From assembly GCA_028279875.1 (NCBI GenBank), contig JANQMU010000077.1:30487-94486 (forward strand): DNA of 64,000 nucleotides, in the 5' to 3' direction. The stretch is from Rhizobiaceae bacterium (lineage in GTDB: Bacteria; Pseudomonadota; Alphaproteobacteria; Rhizobiales; Rhizobiaceae). Positions 1-7,540 of this stretch are shown in pieces. Numbering within the stretch: the first letter of the stretch is position 1; each line of letters opens with the position of its first letter. Both the position numbers and the translations under genes were made by a program. The notes under the pieces are model-generated. The model ran no database searches, was not told where the DNA came from, and saw nothing but the letters and a program-made list of their open reading frames with translations.

Positions 1-693
1 GCCTGTTTCATGCTGATCCCGGGCATCGGCTCCTACCGTATCCCGCCGCAGATCCGGCTGTTTGTCGCCGTCGCCGCCTCCATCGCGCTGCTGCCGCTGA
101 TGTGGCCGTCCATCTATCCGAAGGTCGCCACCAGCGCCACCGGATATGTCGGTCTCGTTTTCGGGGAAATCCTGATCGGTTCCGTTTTCGGCCTGATCGC
201 GCGTTTCTACACGCTGGCGCTGCAGTTCGCCGGCACGGCAATGGCGATGATGATCGGCTTCAACACCATGCCGGCGGCTGACATTGTCGAGCGGGAACAG
301 CAGCCGCAACTCGCCACGCTGATCGGTTTTACCGGCCTTCTGATCCTGTTCATGCTGGATTTCCATCATCTGGTGATCGAGGCCCTGACGGCGTCCTATG
401 ATTTCATGCCCGTCGGCGGCGGCTTCGACCCGCAAAGGGCGCTGGTGACTCTGTCGGACACCCTGTCGGCGTCCTTCCTGATCATGCTACGGCTGATCAG
501 CCCGTTCTTGGTCTACGGGCTCACATTCAATCTGGCGGTTGGCATGGTCAACAAGCTGGCGCCGCAGATCCCGGTCTACTTCATCGCTCTGCCGTTCATC
601 CTCACGGGCGGGCTGCTGCTGCTGTTTTTCGGGTCGAACGACTTCTTCCAGCAGTTTGCGGAGGGCTTTGTGCCGGTGTTCGATGGTCGCTGA
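1..693 (+). CDS. fliR: Flagellar export apparatus protein FliR (5' end outside window)
   Basis: FliR is an inner-membrane component of the flagellar type III export gate, assembled with FliP and FliQ. The reading frame is open from the first base, and a stretch beginning CFMLIPGIGS lies ahead of any plausible initiation site, so the gene starts upstream of the window. The visible 230 or so residues are strongly hydrophobic, with several membrane segments and FliR-like text such as GFNTMPAADIVE and LTFNLAVGMVNKLAPQIPVYF. The next gene begins inside its last codons (ATG at 683), which indicates translational coupling. Identification rests on family resemblance and on the flagellar genes that follow. 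Confidence 0.93.
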   Translation, partial: ACFMLIPGIGSYRIPPQIRLFVAVAASIALLPLMWPSIYPKVATSATGYVGLVFGEILIGSVFGLIARFYTLALQFAGTAMAMMIGFNTMPAADIVEREQQPQLATLIGFTGLLILFMLDFHHLVIEALTASYDFMPVGGGFDPQRALVTLSDTLSASFLIMLRLISPFLVYGLTFNLAVGMVNKLAPQIPVYFIALPFILTGGLLLLFFGSNDFFQQFAEGFVPVFDGR

Positions 694-1084
694 CGCGCGG
701 GAAAAACGGATCGCAGGCCTGCGACGGCTGATGCGGCTGCAGCGCCAGCTTCAGCGGCTCGCCGAGGCCGATCTTGCCCATGCAATGCGCGAGCGTGAAG
801 AGGTGCGGCAGGCGATCGAGAATCTGGTCGATGCCATGAGTGGCATGTCGACGCCGCACAATCTGTTTCCTCACCTCTATGCATCCCGGCTCGGCAGCCT
901 GAAGGCCCGCGACCAGGTTCTGGCGGGCCAGATCGAGCTTCACAAGACCCGGATCAATACCGAGCGGACCCGGGGCGACCGGGTCGGCGAGCGGCTGGAC
1001 CGGGTCAATCTCGACCGGCAGCGCCATGTCGATGACGAGACGCTGTTCGATCTGCTCGACGGGGTCATCAAGGACAATCGCTGA
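683..1084 (+). CDS. Small coiled-coil flagellar protein, FliJ-like
   Basis: This 133-residue protein is almost entirely charged and helical: it is rich in Arg, Leu, Glu and Gln with a heptad-like pattern (LRRLMRLQRQLQRLAEADL), has no membrane segment, and fits a coiled coil. It starts at the ATG at 683, overlapping the end of fliR by 11 bases, so it is translated with the export gate gene. FliJ is a small coiled-coil protein that connects the export ATPase to the gate; size, composition and position suggest a FliJ-type role. Sequence resemblance to characterised FliJ is weak, so the role is inferred from context. Confidence 0.6.
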   Translation: MVADAREKRIAGLRRLMRLQRQLQRLAEADLAHAMREREEVRQAIENLVDAMSGMSTPHNLFPHLYASRLGSLKARDQVLAGQIELHKTRINTERTRGDRVGERLDRVNLDRQRHVDDETLFDLLDGVIKDNR

Positions 1085-1138
1085 ACGGCAGCGCTGCTCA
1101 AGCCTCCCGTAAGTTTCGGCAGGCATAGTGCCGGGCAT

Positions 1139-1606
1139 ATGTCACATTGGAGCAGGTTTGAGCCATTGGCCATTTCACCTCCCGGTGACCTTGTCCTGGA
1201 TGTCGTCCGCGCTGCGGACCCGGCCAAAGTCAGGCAGGCGCACCGCAATCTCCTGGAAAAGGGCACGGCCGCTGCGCCGACGGCGTTCGATCTGGCTGCG
1301 CACCGGCCGGTTGGCGCCGATGTCGGCCTGGGCGATGCCGATTCGACACCGCAGACCTATCGTGAATTCGAGGCCCTGGTCCTCCAGACCTTCATCCAGT
1401 CAATGCTGCCGAAGGATGCCACGGCGATATTCGGTGAAGGCACGGCCGGCGACATGTGGAAGGGCATGATGGCCGAGCATCTCGGCCGTGTCATGGCCGA
1501 TGGCGGTGGAGTCGGAATAGCCCGCCAGCTGGCGGAAGATGCGCAGCGCGCCGGGGCACCGTCGCAGCCGGCCGATTCCCTGACAGAACCCGCGCGGGAG
1601 GCGTAG
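1139..1606 (+). CDS. Rod-binding FlgJ-like protein (N-terminal domain only)
   Basis: At 155 residues this matches the N-terminal rod-binding domain of FlgJ and lacks the C-terminal muramidase domain of enterobacterial FlgJ. The diagnostic stretch is near residues 77-115: FEALVLQTFIQSMLPKD followed by a Gly-rich turn and MWKGMMAEHLG, the usual order of the rod-binding family. Such proteins act in the periplasm as a cap or scaffold for rod assembly. The start at 1139 gives the domain with about 75 extra N-terminal residues. It lies 54 bases after the FliJ-like gene in a same-strand flagellar operon. The absence of a cell-wall hydrolase domain is usual in alphaproteobacteria. Confidence 0.75.
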   Translation: MSHWSRFEPLAISPPGDLVLDVVRAADPAKVRQAHRNLLEKGTAAAPTAFDLAAHRPVGADVGLGDADSTPQTYREFEALVLQTFIQSMLPKDATAIFGEGTAGDMWKGMMAEHLGRVMADGGGVGIARQLAEDAQRAGAPSQPADSLTEPAREA

Positions 1607-1611
1607 CGACG

Positions 1612-1980
1612 ATGAGTGGTTTCAACAATGATGGCCGGATCAACCAGGTCCTTGGACGGCTGGATGCGATATTGGATGCCGAAAACAGCGCCCTTGGCAC
1701 GGACCCGCAATTCGATGTGGCGGCCTCCAATGTCAGCAAGAGCCGCTGCCTGTATGAACTCACCAAATTGACCACGCAGGTGCCGCCGGACGTGATCGCC
1801 CAGTCCCACGGAAACGCGCTGCGCGCGCTGCATGGCAAGCTCGAGAAGAACAATATCAAGGTCAAGGCGCATCTGGAAGCGGTGCGCGAAGTGACCGAAT
1901 TGTTGCGCGAGGCGGCCATCGACGCCGAGGCCGACGGAACCTATACGATGGAGCAGTTCTACCTGCCTGAAGCGGTATGA
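1612..1980 (+). CDS. FlgN-like flagellar export chaperone
   Basis: This 122-residue, soluble, mainly helical protein contains LGRLDAILDAENSAL near the start and LHGKLEKNNIKVKAHLEAVREV towards the end. These resemble the alphaproteobacterial FlgN family, in which an early L-x-x-EN-x-x-L helix is followed by an R/K-x-x-x-L-x-x-L helix and a late N-x-x-x-L helix. FlgN is the cytosolic chaperone for hook-filament junction proteins FlgK and FlgL. The ATG at 1612 was chosen because it lies 5 bases after the previous stop and follows a GGGAGG-like sequence; the open frame further upstream reads through the preceding gene. The assignment is plausible but not certain. Confidence 0.6.
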   Translation: MSGFNNDGRINQVLGRLDAILDAENSALGTDPQFDVAASNVSKSRCLYELTKLTTQVPPDVIAQSHGNALRALHGKLEKNNIKVKAHLEAVREVTELLREAAIDAEADGTYTMEQFYLPEAV

Positions 1981-2480
1981 TCAAACTGGTGATCTCAGGA
2001 TTGTGGATCGGCGCGGTGACGCTGGCGTCGGTCTATTTCTCGCTGCAGAGTTCCTCGCCCAAGCCCGAAACCGGCGAACAGACAGATTTCTTCGGGGGCC
2101 TCGACTATGTGCGCAGTGACCTGCTGTCGATTCCCGCCTTTTCCGAAGGCAGGGTGCAGGGCTACTTCATCACCCGGCTGGTCTACACCGCGGATCAGGA
2201 CGTACTGCGAACCCTGACCCTGCCGCCCCATGTGCTGATTACCGATGAACTCTACTCGCTGCTGATCGGCAATTCGGTGATCGAGTTTACCAATATGGAG
2301 CGGTTCGACATGGATGCCTTCCGGGTCACCGTTCGCGACCGGTTAAACGAACGCCTGGGCAAGAAGGTCTTTCACGAGGTGCTGGTCGAGCAGCTCGAAT
2401 TCCTGACCAAGGACGAGATCCGCAACAATGCGGCCAAACGGCGGCTTCCGCCCGTGCAGCCTCTGGCGCCTTCAAACTGA
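1977..2480 (+). CDS. Membrane-anchored hypothetical protein at end of flagellar operon
   Basis: The start codon overlaps the previous stop in an ATGA arrangement, so the gene is coupled to the flagellar operon. The 167-residue product has one N-terminal membrane segment (about residues 4-24) and a remaining domain of about 140 residues, likely periplasmic, containing SEGRVQGYFITRLVYTAD and, near the C-terminus, FHEVLVEQLEFLTKDEIR. The topology and the pattern of a single helix followed by an extracytoplasmic domain ending in a late helix recall FliL, but the match is not good enough to name it. Proteins of this kind are commonly the last gene after fliR in rhizobia. A role at the basal body is inferred from position only. 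Confidence 0.6.
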   Translation: MIKLVISGLWIGAVTLASVYFSLQSSSPKPETGEQTDFFGGLDYVRSDLLSIPAFSEGRVQGYFITRLVYTADQDVLRTLTLPPHVLITDELYSLLIGNSVIEFTNMERFDMDAFRVTVRDRLNERLGKKVFHEVLVEQLEFLTKDEIRNNAAKRRLPPVQPLAPSN

Positions 2481-2508
2481 GACGCTCCTTATCGCGGCGA
2501 TGAAGATA

Positions 2509-2554
2509 TTGGCGACGGACCGGACCTGTCTCGCCAAAACAGTCGCACTTTTTT
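2509..2554 (+). terminator. Possible weak terminator after flagellar operon
   Basis: TTGGCGA (2509-2515) and TCGCCAA (2531-2537) form a perfect 7-bp stem with a 15-base loop. A run of six T starts 11 bases after the stem, at 2549. The large loop and delayed T-run make it a poor intrinsic terminator, but it is well placed between the flagellar operon and the toxin-antitoxin pair. Confidence 0.35.
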
Positions 2555-2634
2555 GAGGTTCATCCGTCTACTTTGCGGCGGAAACGCTGACGATATTTCT
2601 AGCGGATTGAGGTGCAAAGCGGTATAACCGACCC

Positions 2635-2856
2635 ATGAGCCGGATCGATGCGATTGATATCTCCAACGTAGAATTCTCCTCAACGGTGTTTCCCACCGAT
2701 GAGGATATGAAGCTTTGGGAGTCCCTCAGCCCGGCAGAACAACGCGCAGCGATCATGCGTGATGTGAAACAAGGCCTCGAAGGGCCGCCCGCTTCAAAAG
2801 CCAGCAAAGCCGAGATCATGGGCGAAGTGCTGGACGAATTGAAGCATGGAATATGA
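2635..2856 (+). CDS. Antitoxin of a ParD/ParE-like pair
   Basis: This is a 73-residue acidic protein encoded directly upstream of a RelE/ParE-type toxin, with the toxin start overlapping its last 11 bases. That small-antitoxin-first, overlapping layout is the standard type II toxin-antitoxin arrangement. The central part (DEDMKLWESLSPAEQRAAI) reads as a helix and the C-terminal EIMGEVLDEL as a second helix suited to wrapping the toxin. No clear ribbon-helix-helix N-terminus is visible, so the antitoxin family is not certain. The DNA here is AT-richer than the flagellar and polysaccharide genes on each side, which is consistent with acquisition. Confidence 0.75.
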   Translation: MSRIDAIDISNVEFSSTVFPTDEDMKLWESLSPAEQRAAIMRDVKQGLEGPPASKASKAEIMGEVLDELKHGI

Positions 2857-3139
2857 ATTGTCGGAACTGGCGCGTTCCAATATCAAAGACATAGCCAGGT
2901 ACACGGTTCGGTATTTTGGTCAGGAACAAGCTGACGAATACCTCGACGGACTTTTTTACAGCTTTGATCTTTTGACGGATAATCCCGAAATGGGGCGCGC
3001 TGTCCAAAGCGAAATCAGTGGAAACCTGCGGCGTTTCACTTACCGTTCCCACTACGTTGTCTATGAGATCCGCGACAAAGTCATTCGTATTGCGACCATC
3101 CGCAACACAAAGCAAAAACTGCCGGAAGAATGGCGTTAG
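2846..3139 (+). CDS. ParE/RelE-superfamily toxin
   Basis: The 97-residue protein has the compact ParE/RelE layout: a helical N-terminus (LSELARSNIKDIARYTVRYFG), a second helix (ADEYLDGLFYSFDLL), then NPEMGR and a beta-rich end with RRFTYRSHYVVYEIRDKVIRI and a terminal RNTKQ segment. The order helix-NPxMG-hYhVxYxI is typical of ParE. ParE proteins poison gyrase, while other members of the fold cut mRNA on ribosomes; which applies here cannot be told from the sequence. It is co-translated with the antitoxin (11-base overlap). A transposase remnant follows within 40 bases, supporting an accessory origin. Confidence 0.85.
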   Translation: MEYELSELARSNIKDIARYTVRYFGQEQADEYLDGLFYSFDLLTDNPEMGRAVQSEISGNLRRFTYRSHYVVYEIRDKVIRIATIRNTKQKLPEEWR

Positions 3140-3176
3140 AACGTTTCGGCATGCCGTCCGAGAGGGCATATGACAT

Positions 3177-3320
3177 CTCGTCGAAAACGCCTTCTTCAGA
3201 CTCAAACAATGGCGTGCCATCGTGGCACGATACGCAAAACAACCGCTTCATTCCTCGCTGAGCGTCACATCACCGCAACCATGTTGTGGCCACGTCAACT
3301 TGCCACAGCCCGATACTCTA
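3177..3320 (+). pseudogene. Frameshifted C-terminal remnant of an IS5-type transposase
   Basis: One frame from 3177 to 3239 reads LVENAFFRLKQWRAIVARYA, and the frame shifted at about 3240 continues TASFLAERHITATMLW up to about 3319. Joined, they give the usual last 45 residues of an IS5-family DDE transposase, where a 'VE-x-x-F-x-x-L/M-K' helix carrying the final catalytic Glu is followed by 'RYxK' and 'TASFLAAVxI'. The break between frames and the absence of the rest of the gene show a dead fragment. It ends exactly where the leftward GT2 gene stops, so the insertion scar separates the TA pair from the polysaccharide genes. Confidence 0.72.
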
Positions 3321-4310
3321 ATTGTTTTCCGGTTGTCTGTATTGCTCGTTGATCCGGCCGAATTCCGCCATCAGCCGCCCGATGGCGACGTGCACGAAAT
3401 AGCTGCCGATCACGGCGGAGCCGGTTTTGAGCCACAGCCGCGCGGCCCGCGCCGGCGACAGGGCAAGCAGGGCAAGGGACTTGGCGACAACGCGCACATG
3501 TCCAGGAAGACCTGGGCGTTCGCGCTTTTCGATCAACGCCGAGATCGCACCTTCCCGCTGGCTTCGGGCAGACAGCCAGGCGGTGGTGGTCCGGCGTTCC
3601 GGCACTCTTTCGAAGACCGGAGCCTCCGCGCACCAGGCAAACCGGAACCCCTGCCTTCGGGCGCGGCTATAGAAATCCGAATCACCACCGCCGATGAAGT
3701 TGAAAAGCGGATCCAGAAACGGCTCCGGCATAGCGTCGAGAACATTACGGCCGATCAGCGCGTTCCCCGATGAATAGAGGATCGGAACGCGGCCGGATAC
3801 GCCATAGGCCGGCATGAAGATCGGATGGCGGGCCCAGTGCTCGAGGCGCGCGTCTTCAAAGACCGGCACCTGCGGCGCGCCGACCATGTCGGCGGCGAAA
3901 TCGGACTTTGCCCGCACCAGATTCTCCAGCCAGGTCTCGTCCGCCCGCTCATCATCATCGATGACCGCGATTGCCTCGAGGTTCGCAAACATGCGCAGCG
4001 TCACGTGCCATCCGGCATTGTAGGCGTGGCAGTTTCCGCGCTGATGGGCAATGACCACCAGGCCGGGGACCCTCTGCTCCTCGAAGAAGATCTGCGCGGT
4101 CTTTGCACCTTCCAGGTGCTCGGCGTCGTTTTCCATGACGACGATGGCAAAGGGCTCGGAAAAACTCTGCCGGGTCAGCGAGAAAAGCGTCTCGAGCAAC
4201 TGTTCAGGCCGGCGAAACGTCGGCAGGGTGACCGCGTGGGTGATGCCTTCCGGCGCGAGCGCCGGAGACTGGTAATGCACGGAGACGTCAGGGCGGCCGG
4301 TCTTTGTCAT
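3318..4310 (-). CDS. Family 2 glycosyltransferase
   Basis: The 330-residue protein has a GT-A fold: an N-terminal beta strand with ITHAVTLPTFRRPEQL, then LFSLTRQSF, a DXD-type acidic cluster AVIDDDERADETWL that would hold the nucleotide-sugar metal, and a later GGGDSDFYSRARRQGF segment equivalent to the acceptor-side ED motif of GT2 enzymes. A hydrophobic stretch near residues 275-310 could associate with the membrane. It transfers a sugar from an activated donor to a glycan acceptor; donor and acceptor cannot be predicted. It is divergent from the GT4 gene across a 99-base gap, and belongs to the polysaccharide region. Confidence 0.85.
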   Translation of the reverse strand: MTKTGRPDVSVHYQSPALAPEGITHAVTLPTFRRPEQLLETLFSLTRQSFSEPFAIVVMENDAEHLEGAKTAQIFFEEQRVPGLVVIAHQRGNCHAYNAGWHVTLRMFANLEAIAVIDDDERADETWLENLVRAKSDFAADMVGAPQVPVFEDARLEHWARHPIFMPAYGVSGRVPILYSSGNALIGRNVLDAMPEPFLDPLFNFIGGGDSDFYSRARRQGFRFAWCAEAPVFERVPERRTTTAWLSARSQREGAISALIEKRERPGLPGHVRVVAKSLALLALSPARAARLWLKTGSAVIGSYFVHVAIGRLMAEFGRINEQYRQPENN

Positions 4311-4409
4311 TGATACAGCCTAACATCCTTTGGTGAATTATGGCTGAATACGGTGCATTCATCATTTCCTGATAAGACTGGCGCGCCACGCCGAATGAAG
4401 AGCTGACGA

Positions 4410-5600
4410 ATGCATCTGGTGTTTGTGTCTTCCCTGCTTCCGGTCGAAAAGCCGGTGTCCGGATTCGATATTGCGAACCGGGTTATCCTGGATGCTCTGA
4501 GGGCACAGGGCGCCGAGGTCAGCTTGCTCGGTTACCGCGCGCCCGGCACGCAGCCGGCAGCGGCCGAACGAACGGTATCGCTTGGCGAGCAGGACATCAC
4601 CACGGCAAGCGCATCGGCCGTCGACCGGGCGAGATGGTTGGCCACCGCGCTCGCCCATCGCACCTCGATTTCATCCGCCAAAATGTTTGCCTGTGGGCGG
4701 GCAAGGATTCAATCAGCACTGCAGTCGCTGGCGCCTTTCGACGGCCTCATCCTCAACTCCGTGCAGCTTCCGGGTGCCTATATCCCGATCTTTTCCGCCC
4801 ATGATTCCATCTTCATCGCCCACAATGTCGAGGCGGTGACGGCGGCTGAAAACGCCCGTCACGCATCCCGGATGCTCGAACGGCTGCTGTTCCGGCGGGA
4901 AGCGCGGCTGCTGGCGGCGCTGGAGCGGCGCCTCTGCCTTGGCTCCCGCTTCGTCTGGACCCTTTCGGAGGAAGATCGCCGGACGCTGGACATTGCCGAC
5001 GACAATATCTCGGCGTCCTTGCCGATGGTCACCCGGACCCGGCCGCCGCCCGGCCAGCCGGACAAGCGCTCCTTGCGTCATGATCTTGGCATGGTCGGCA
5101 CCTGGAGCTGGAAGCCCAATCGCATCGGCCTCGACTGGTTCCTGGATCGGGTCGCGCCGCGTCTTCCTGAAGGGATGACGATCGCCATTGCTGGACATTT
5201 GCCAGACCCGCCCGAAACCCCTCGCCACCCGGGCATCCGCTTCGTCGGCCGCGTTGCGGACGCCAAGGCGTTCCTTGAGGGCTGCGCGGTGATCCCGCTC
5301 GCCAGCACCGCCGGAACCGGTGTCCAGCTCAAGACCATCGAGACATTCGAAATGGGCCTGCCCTCGGTTGCAACCCCAAGCGCCTTGCGCGGCGTCAGGA
5401 CCGTGCCGGCCAACTGCACAGTGGTCGCTGATCCCGAACCGTTCGCCGCGGCCCTCGTCGAAGCGGTCGATACGGCGCGGCGCCATCCCGAAGACCGCGC
5501 CGACGGGCGGCATTTCCATGCAAGCCAGCTTCGGGGTCTCGGCGAGGCGGTCTCCCGGGGTCTTGCGCGGCTCGGCAAAGACCGGGCCGCCGCCGGATAA
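4410..5600 (+). CDS. Family 4-type (GT-B) glycosyltransferase
   Basis: The 396-residue product begins MHLVFVSSLLPVEKPVSGFD, a typical GT-B Rossmann start with a phosphate-binding type loop. The C-terminal half carries the retaining GT4 signature region: MVGTWSWKPN, IRFVGRVADAKAFLEGCAVIPLAS, TGVQLKTIETFEMGLPSVAT and a following LRGVRTV. Such enzymes use a nucleotide sugar to extend capsule or exopolysaccharide repeat units on the cytoplasmic side of the inner membrane. A GAAGAG sequence lies about 9 bases before the ATG. Specificity is unknown. Confidence 0.87.
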   Translation: MHLVFVSSLLPVEKPVSGFDIANRVILDALRAQGAEVSLLGYRAPGTQPAAAERTVSLGEQDITTASASAVDRARWLATALAHRTSISSAKMFACGRARIQSALQSLAPFDGLILNSVQLPGAYIPIFSAHDSIFIAHNVEAVTAAENARHASRMLERLLFRREARLLAALERRLCLGSRFVWTLSEEDRRTLDIADDNISASLPMVTRTRPPPGQPDKRSLRHDLGMVGTWSWKPNRIGLDWFLDRVAPRLPEGMTIAIAGHLPDPPETPRHPGIRFVGRVADAKAFLEGCAVIPLASTAGTGVQLKTIETFEMGLPSVATPSALRGVRTVPANCTVVADPEPFAAALVEAVDTARRHPEDRADGRHFHASQLRGLGEAVSRGLARLGKDRAAAG

Positions 5601-5843
5601 GGCGATGAAGCCCGGCCGCATCCCGCACGCCCGCGCCAGGACATGCGGATTTACCATGCATGGCGATGGTGGTTGCGATAGCGTCGAAAGTTCATATCTT
5701 TGAAAGCAAAGCGCAATACAATGAGCTGTCGTTGCCGGGCGGGGCAAACGGCGATCGTGGTACGGCCAGGTGGCAGGCCGATCATGAATGCATGGCACGA
5801 TGATCGTTCCATGTGCTCCGTAACATCGAGGATGCCTTTTCGG

Positions 5844-6656
5844 ATGGCCGAGAGTGACGAAAAAACGGGCAGTTCAACGCAACCGGCCGAGGGTTCCGGG
5901 GGCTGCGATATTCTCGACATCAATGTGGCGTGGCTCGACTGGTCAAGCGCCTTCCACCGCCTGGACGCCGCCCTGGAAGCGGACGGGCAGACGGTCGTCG
6001 CCTTCCTCAATGCCAACAATGCCAATATCGCGATGCGCAATCCGACCTTCCGCCGGGCGCTGTCGGCCTGCACGGTCCTGCCCGACGGGGTCGGCGTGGA
6101 CATTGCCGCAAAAGCCCTGCACGGGCATTTCTTTCCGGCCAATCTCAACGGCACCGATTTCATCCCGGCCCTGTTGACCTATATCGCGCGGCCCCTGAAG
6201 GTCGCGCTGCTCGGCGCGCATCCGGACGTCCTTCGCAGGGCCACCGAAGAGTTCGGGCGCCGGCTTCCCTGGCATGAATTCGCTTCCGTCTCGGATGGCT
6301 ATTTCGACAGGGATGACTGTGAGGATGTTCTTGAACGGCTCGCCGAGATGAAAGCCGATGTCGTGCTGGTGGCCATGGGCAGCCCGACACAGGAACTGTG
6401 GATTCAGGAAAATATCGGACCGCAGCACGGAAAGCTCATATTCAGCGTCGGCGGATTGTTCGATTTCGTGTCGGAAAGAATCCCGCGCGCGCCGCCGATG
6501 GTCCGGACATTGCGCTGCGAATGGGTGTTCCGGCTGATCCAGGAGCCGCGCAGAATGTGGCGCCGCTATATACTTGGCAACCCGCTGTTCCTGTTCTATG
6601 TGCTGCGCCAAAAGATCTTTGGCGGTCACCGGGACCGCCGAGCGACAGCGACGTAG
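5844..6656 (+). CDS. WecG/TagA/CpsF-family glycosyltransferase
   Basis: The family is clear from NANNANIAMRNPTFRRAL, VLPDGVGVDIAAK, LNGTDFIPAL, LGAHPDVLRRA and MGSPTQELWIQEN, in the standard order of WecG/TagA (GT26) enzymes. These transfer ManNAc-type or related sugars to lipid-linked intermediates; residues after about 235 (CEWVFRLIQEPRRMWRRYI) form the basic C-terminal appendage that docks on the membrane. I chose the ATG at 5844 because the conserved domain begins about 25 residues later and GAGGA stands 11 bases upstream. In-frame ATGs at 5832, 5811, 5784 and 5700 are possible but add low-complexity residues. The DUF6492-like gene follows after 11 bases. Confidence 0.88.
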   Translation: MAESDEKTGSSTQPAEGSGGCDILDINVAWLDWSSAFHRLDAALEADGQTVVAFLNANNANIAMRNPTFRRALSACTVLPDGVGVDIAAKALHGHFFPANLNGTDFIPALLTYIARPLKVALLGAHPDVLRRATEEFGRRLPWHEFASVSDGYFDRDDCEDVLERLAEMKADVVLVAMGSPTQELWIQENIGPQHGKLIFSVGGLFDFVSERIPRAPPMVRTLRCEWVFRLIQEPRRMWRRYILGNPLFLFYVLRQKIFGGHRDRRATAT

Positions 6657-6667
6657 ACGAACCAGCG

Positions 6668-7540
6668 ATGCCCACTGCCGTCATCACAGCATCCTATGAA
6701 CGGGATTTCGAGCGCTGCCGGCTGCTTTGCGACAGCCTTGACGGGCGTCTGAAGGGCGAGTGGACGCACTACATCCTGGTCGAGCACCGCGACGTCGGAC
6801 GGTTCTCGGCGCTTGCCGGCACCCGCCGTCACATCGTTGATGAGCGCGAAATCCTGCCCGCTTGGCTGAAGCCGTTTTCCGATCCGTCCTCCCTGGGCCG
6901 CCGCCGTGTCTGGCTGAGCCCGTTCACACCGCCCCTGCGCGGCTGGCACGTGCAGCAATTGCGCCGCCTCGGGATCGGCCGGATACTGTCCGAGGAGACG
7001 CTGTTTTCAGCCGATTCGGACGTTGTCCTGCTGCGTGAATTCGATCCGGCGAAGCTGTGGCGCGGCGCTGAACTCCGGCTCTACCGGCGCGACTTCGCCA
7101 ATACCGCCGACATGCCCGATCACATCCGGTGGGCAAAGGCGTCGAACCGCTTGCTGACCGCGATGGCCGATCGTGGCCCGCCCTATCACGATTACATCAA
7201 CACCCTGATCGGCTGGCGCACCGATACGCTGAAGACTTTGCTCGATCATATAGAGCATCGCCATGGAACCGGCTGGACGCGGGCCGTGGCCCGCACCCGC
7301 GCCATATCCGAATGCACCATCTATGGCGATTATGTCGACAAGGTGCTCGGCGGCGCCGGCCACTACCACAGCAACGAGGCCCTGTGCCGGGTGATGTGGA
7401 ACGGCGCGCCGGAAGGGCGCGCGCCGCGACCCGATCTCGGCGCCTTCATTGGCGACATGCAGGCCCATCAGATCGGCATCGGCATCCAGTCATTCATCGG
7501 CTACAGCCTCACCGACATCAGACGGCTGGTCCTGCCCTGA
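6668..7540 (+). CDS. DUF6492-like putative glycosyltransferase
   Basis: This 290-residue protein starts at the ATG at 6668, 11 bases after the WecG-type gene; the open frame upstream overlaps that gene and is not needed. MPTAVITASYERDFERCRLLCDSL opens a GT-A-like fold, LFSADSDVVLLREFD contains a DSD motif in the place of the DXD metal site, and ISECTIYGDYVDKV resembles the acceptor-side acidic motif. These features match the family described as DUF6492, found in capsule and O-antigen loci. It is probably a nucleotide-sugar transferase for the same glycan as its neighbours. The convergent ppk2 gene abuts it with no spacing. Confidence 0.7.
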   Translation: MPTAVITASYERDFERCRLLCDSLDGRLKGEWTHYILVEHRDVGRFSALAGTRRHIVDEREILPAWLKPFSDPSSLGRRRVWLSPFTPPLRGWHVQQLRRLGIGRILSEETLFSADSDVVLLREFDPAKLWRGAELRLYRRDFANTADMPDHIRWAKASNRLLTAMADRGPPYHDYINTLIGWRTDTLKTLLDHIEHRHGTGWTRAVARTRAISECTIYGDYVDKVLGGAGHYHSNEALCRVMWNGAPEGRAPRPDLGAFIGDMQAHQIGIGIQSFIGYSLTDIRRLVLP

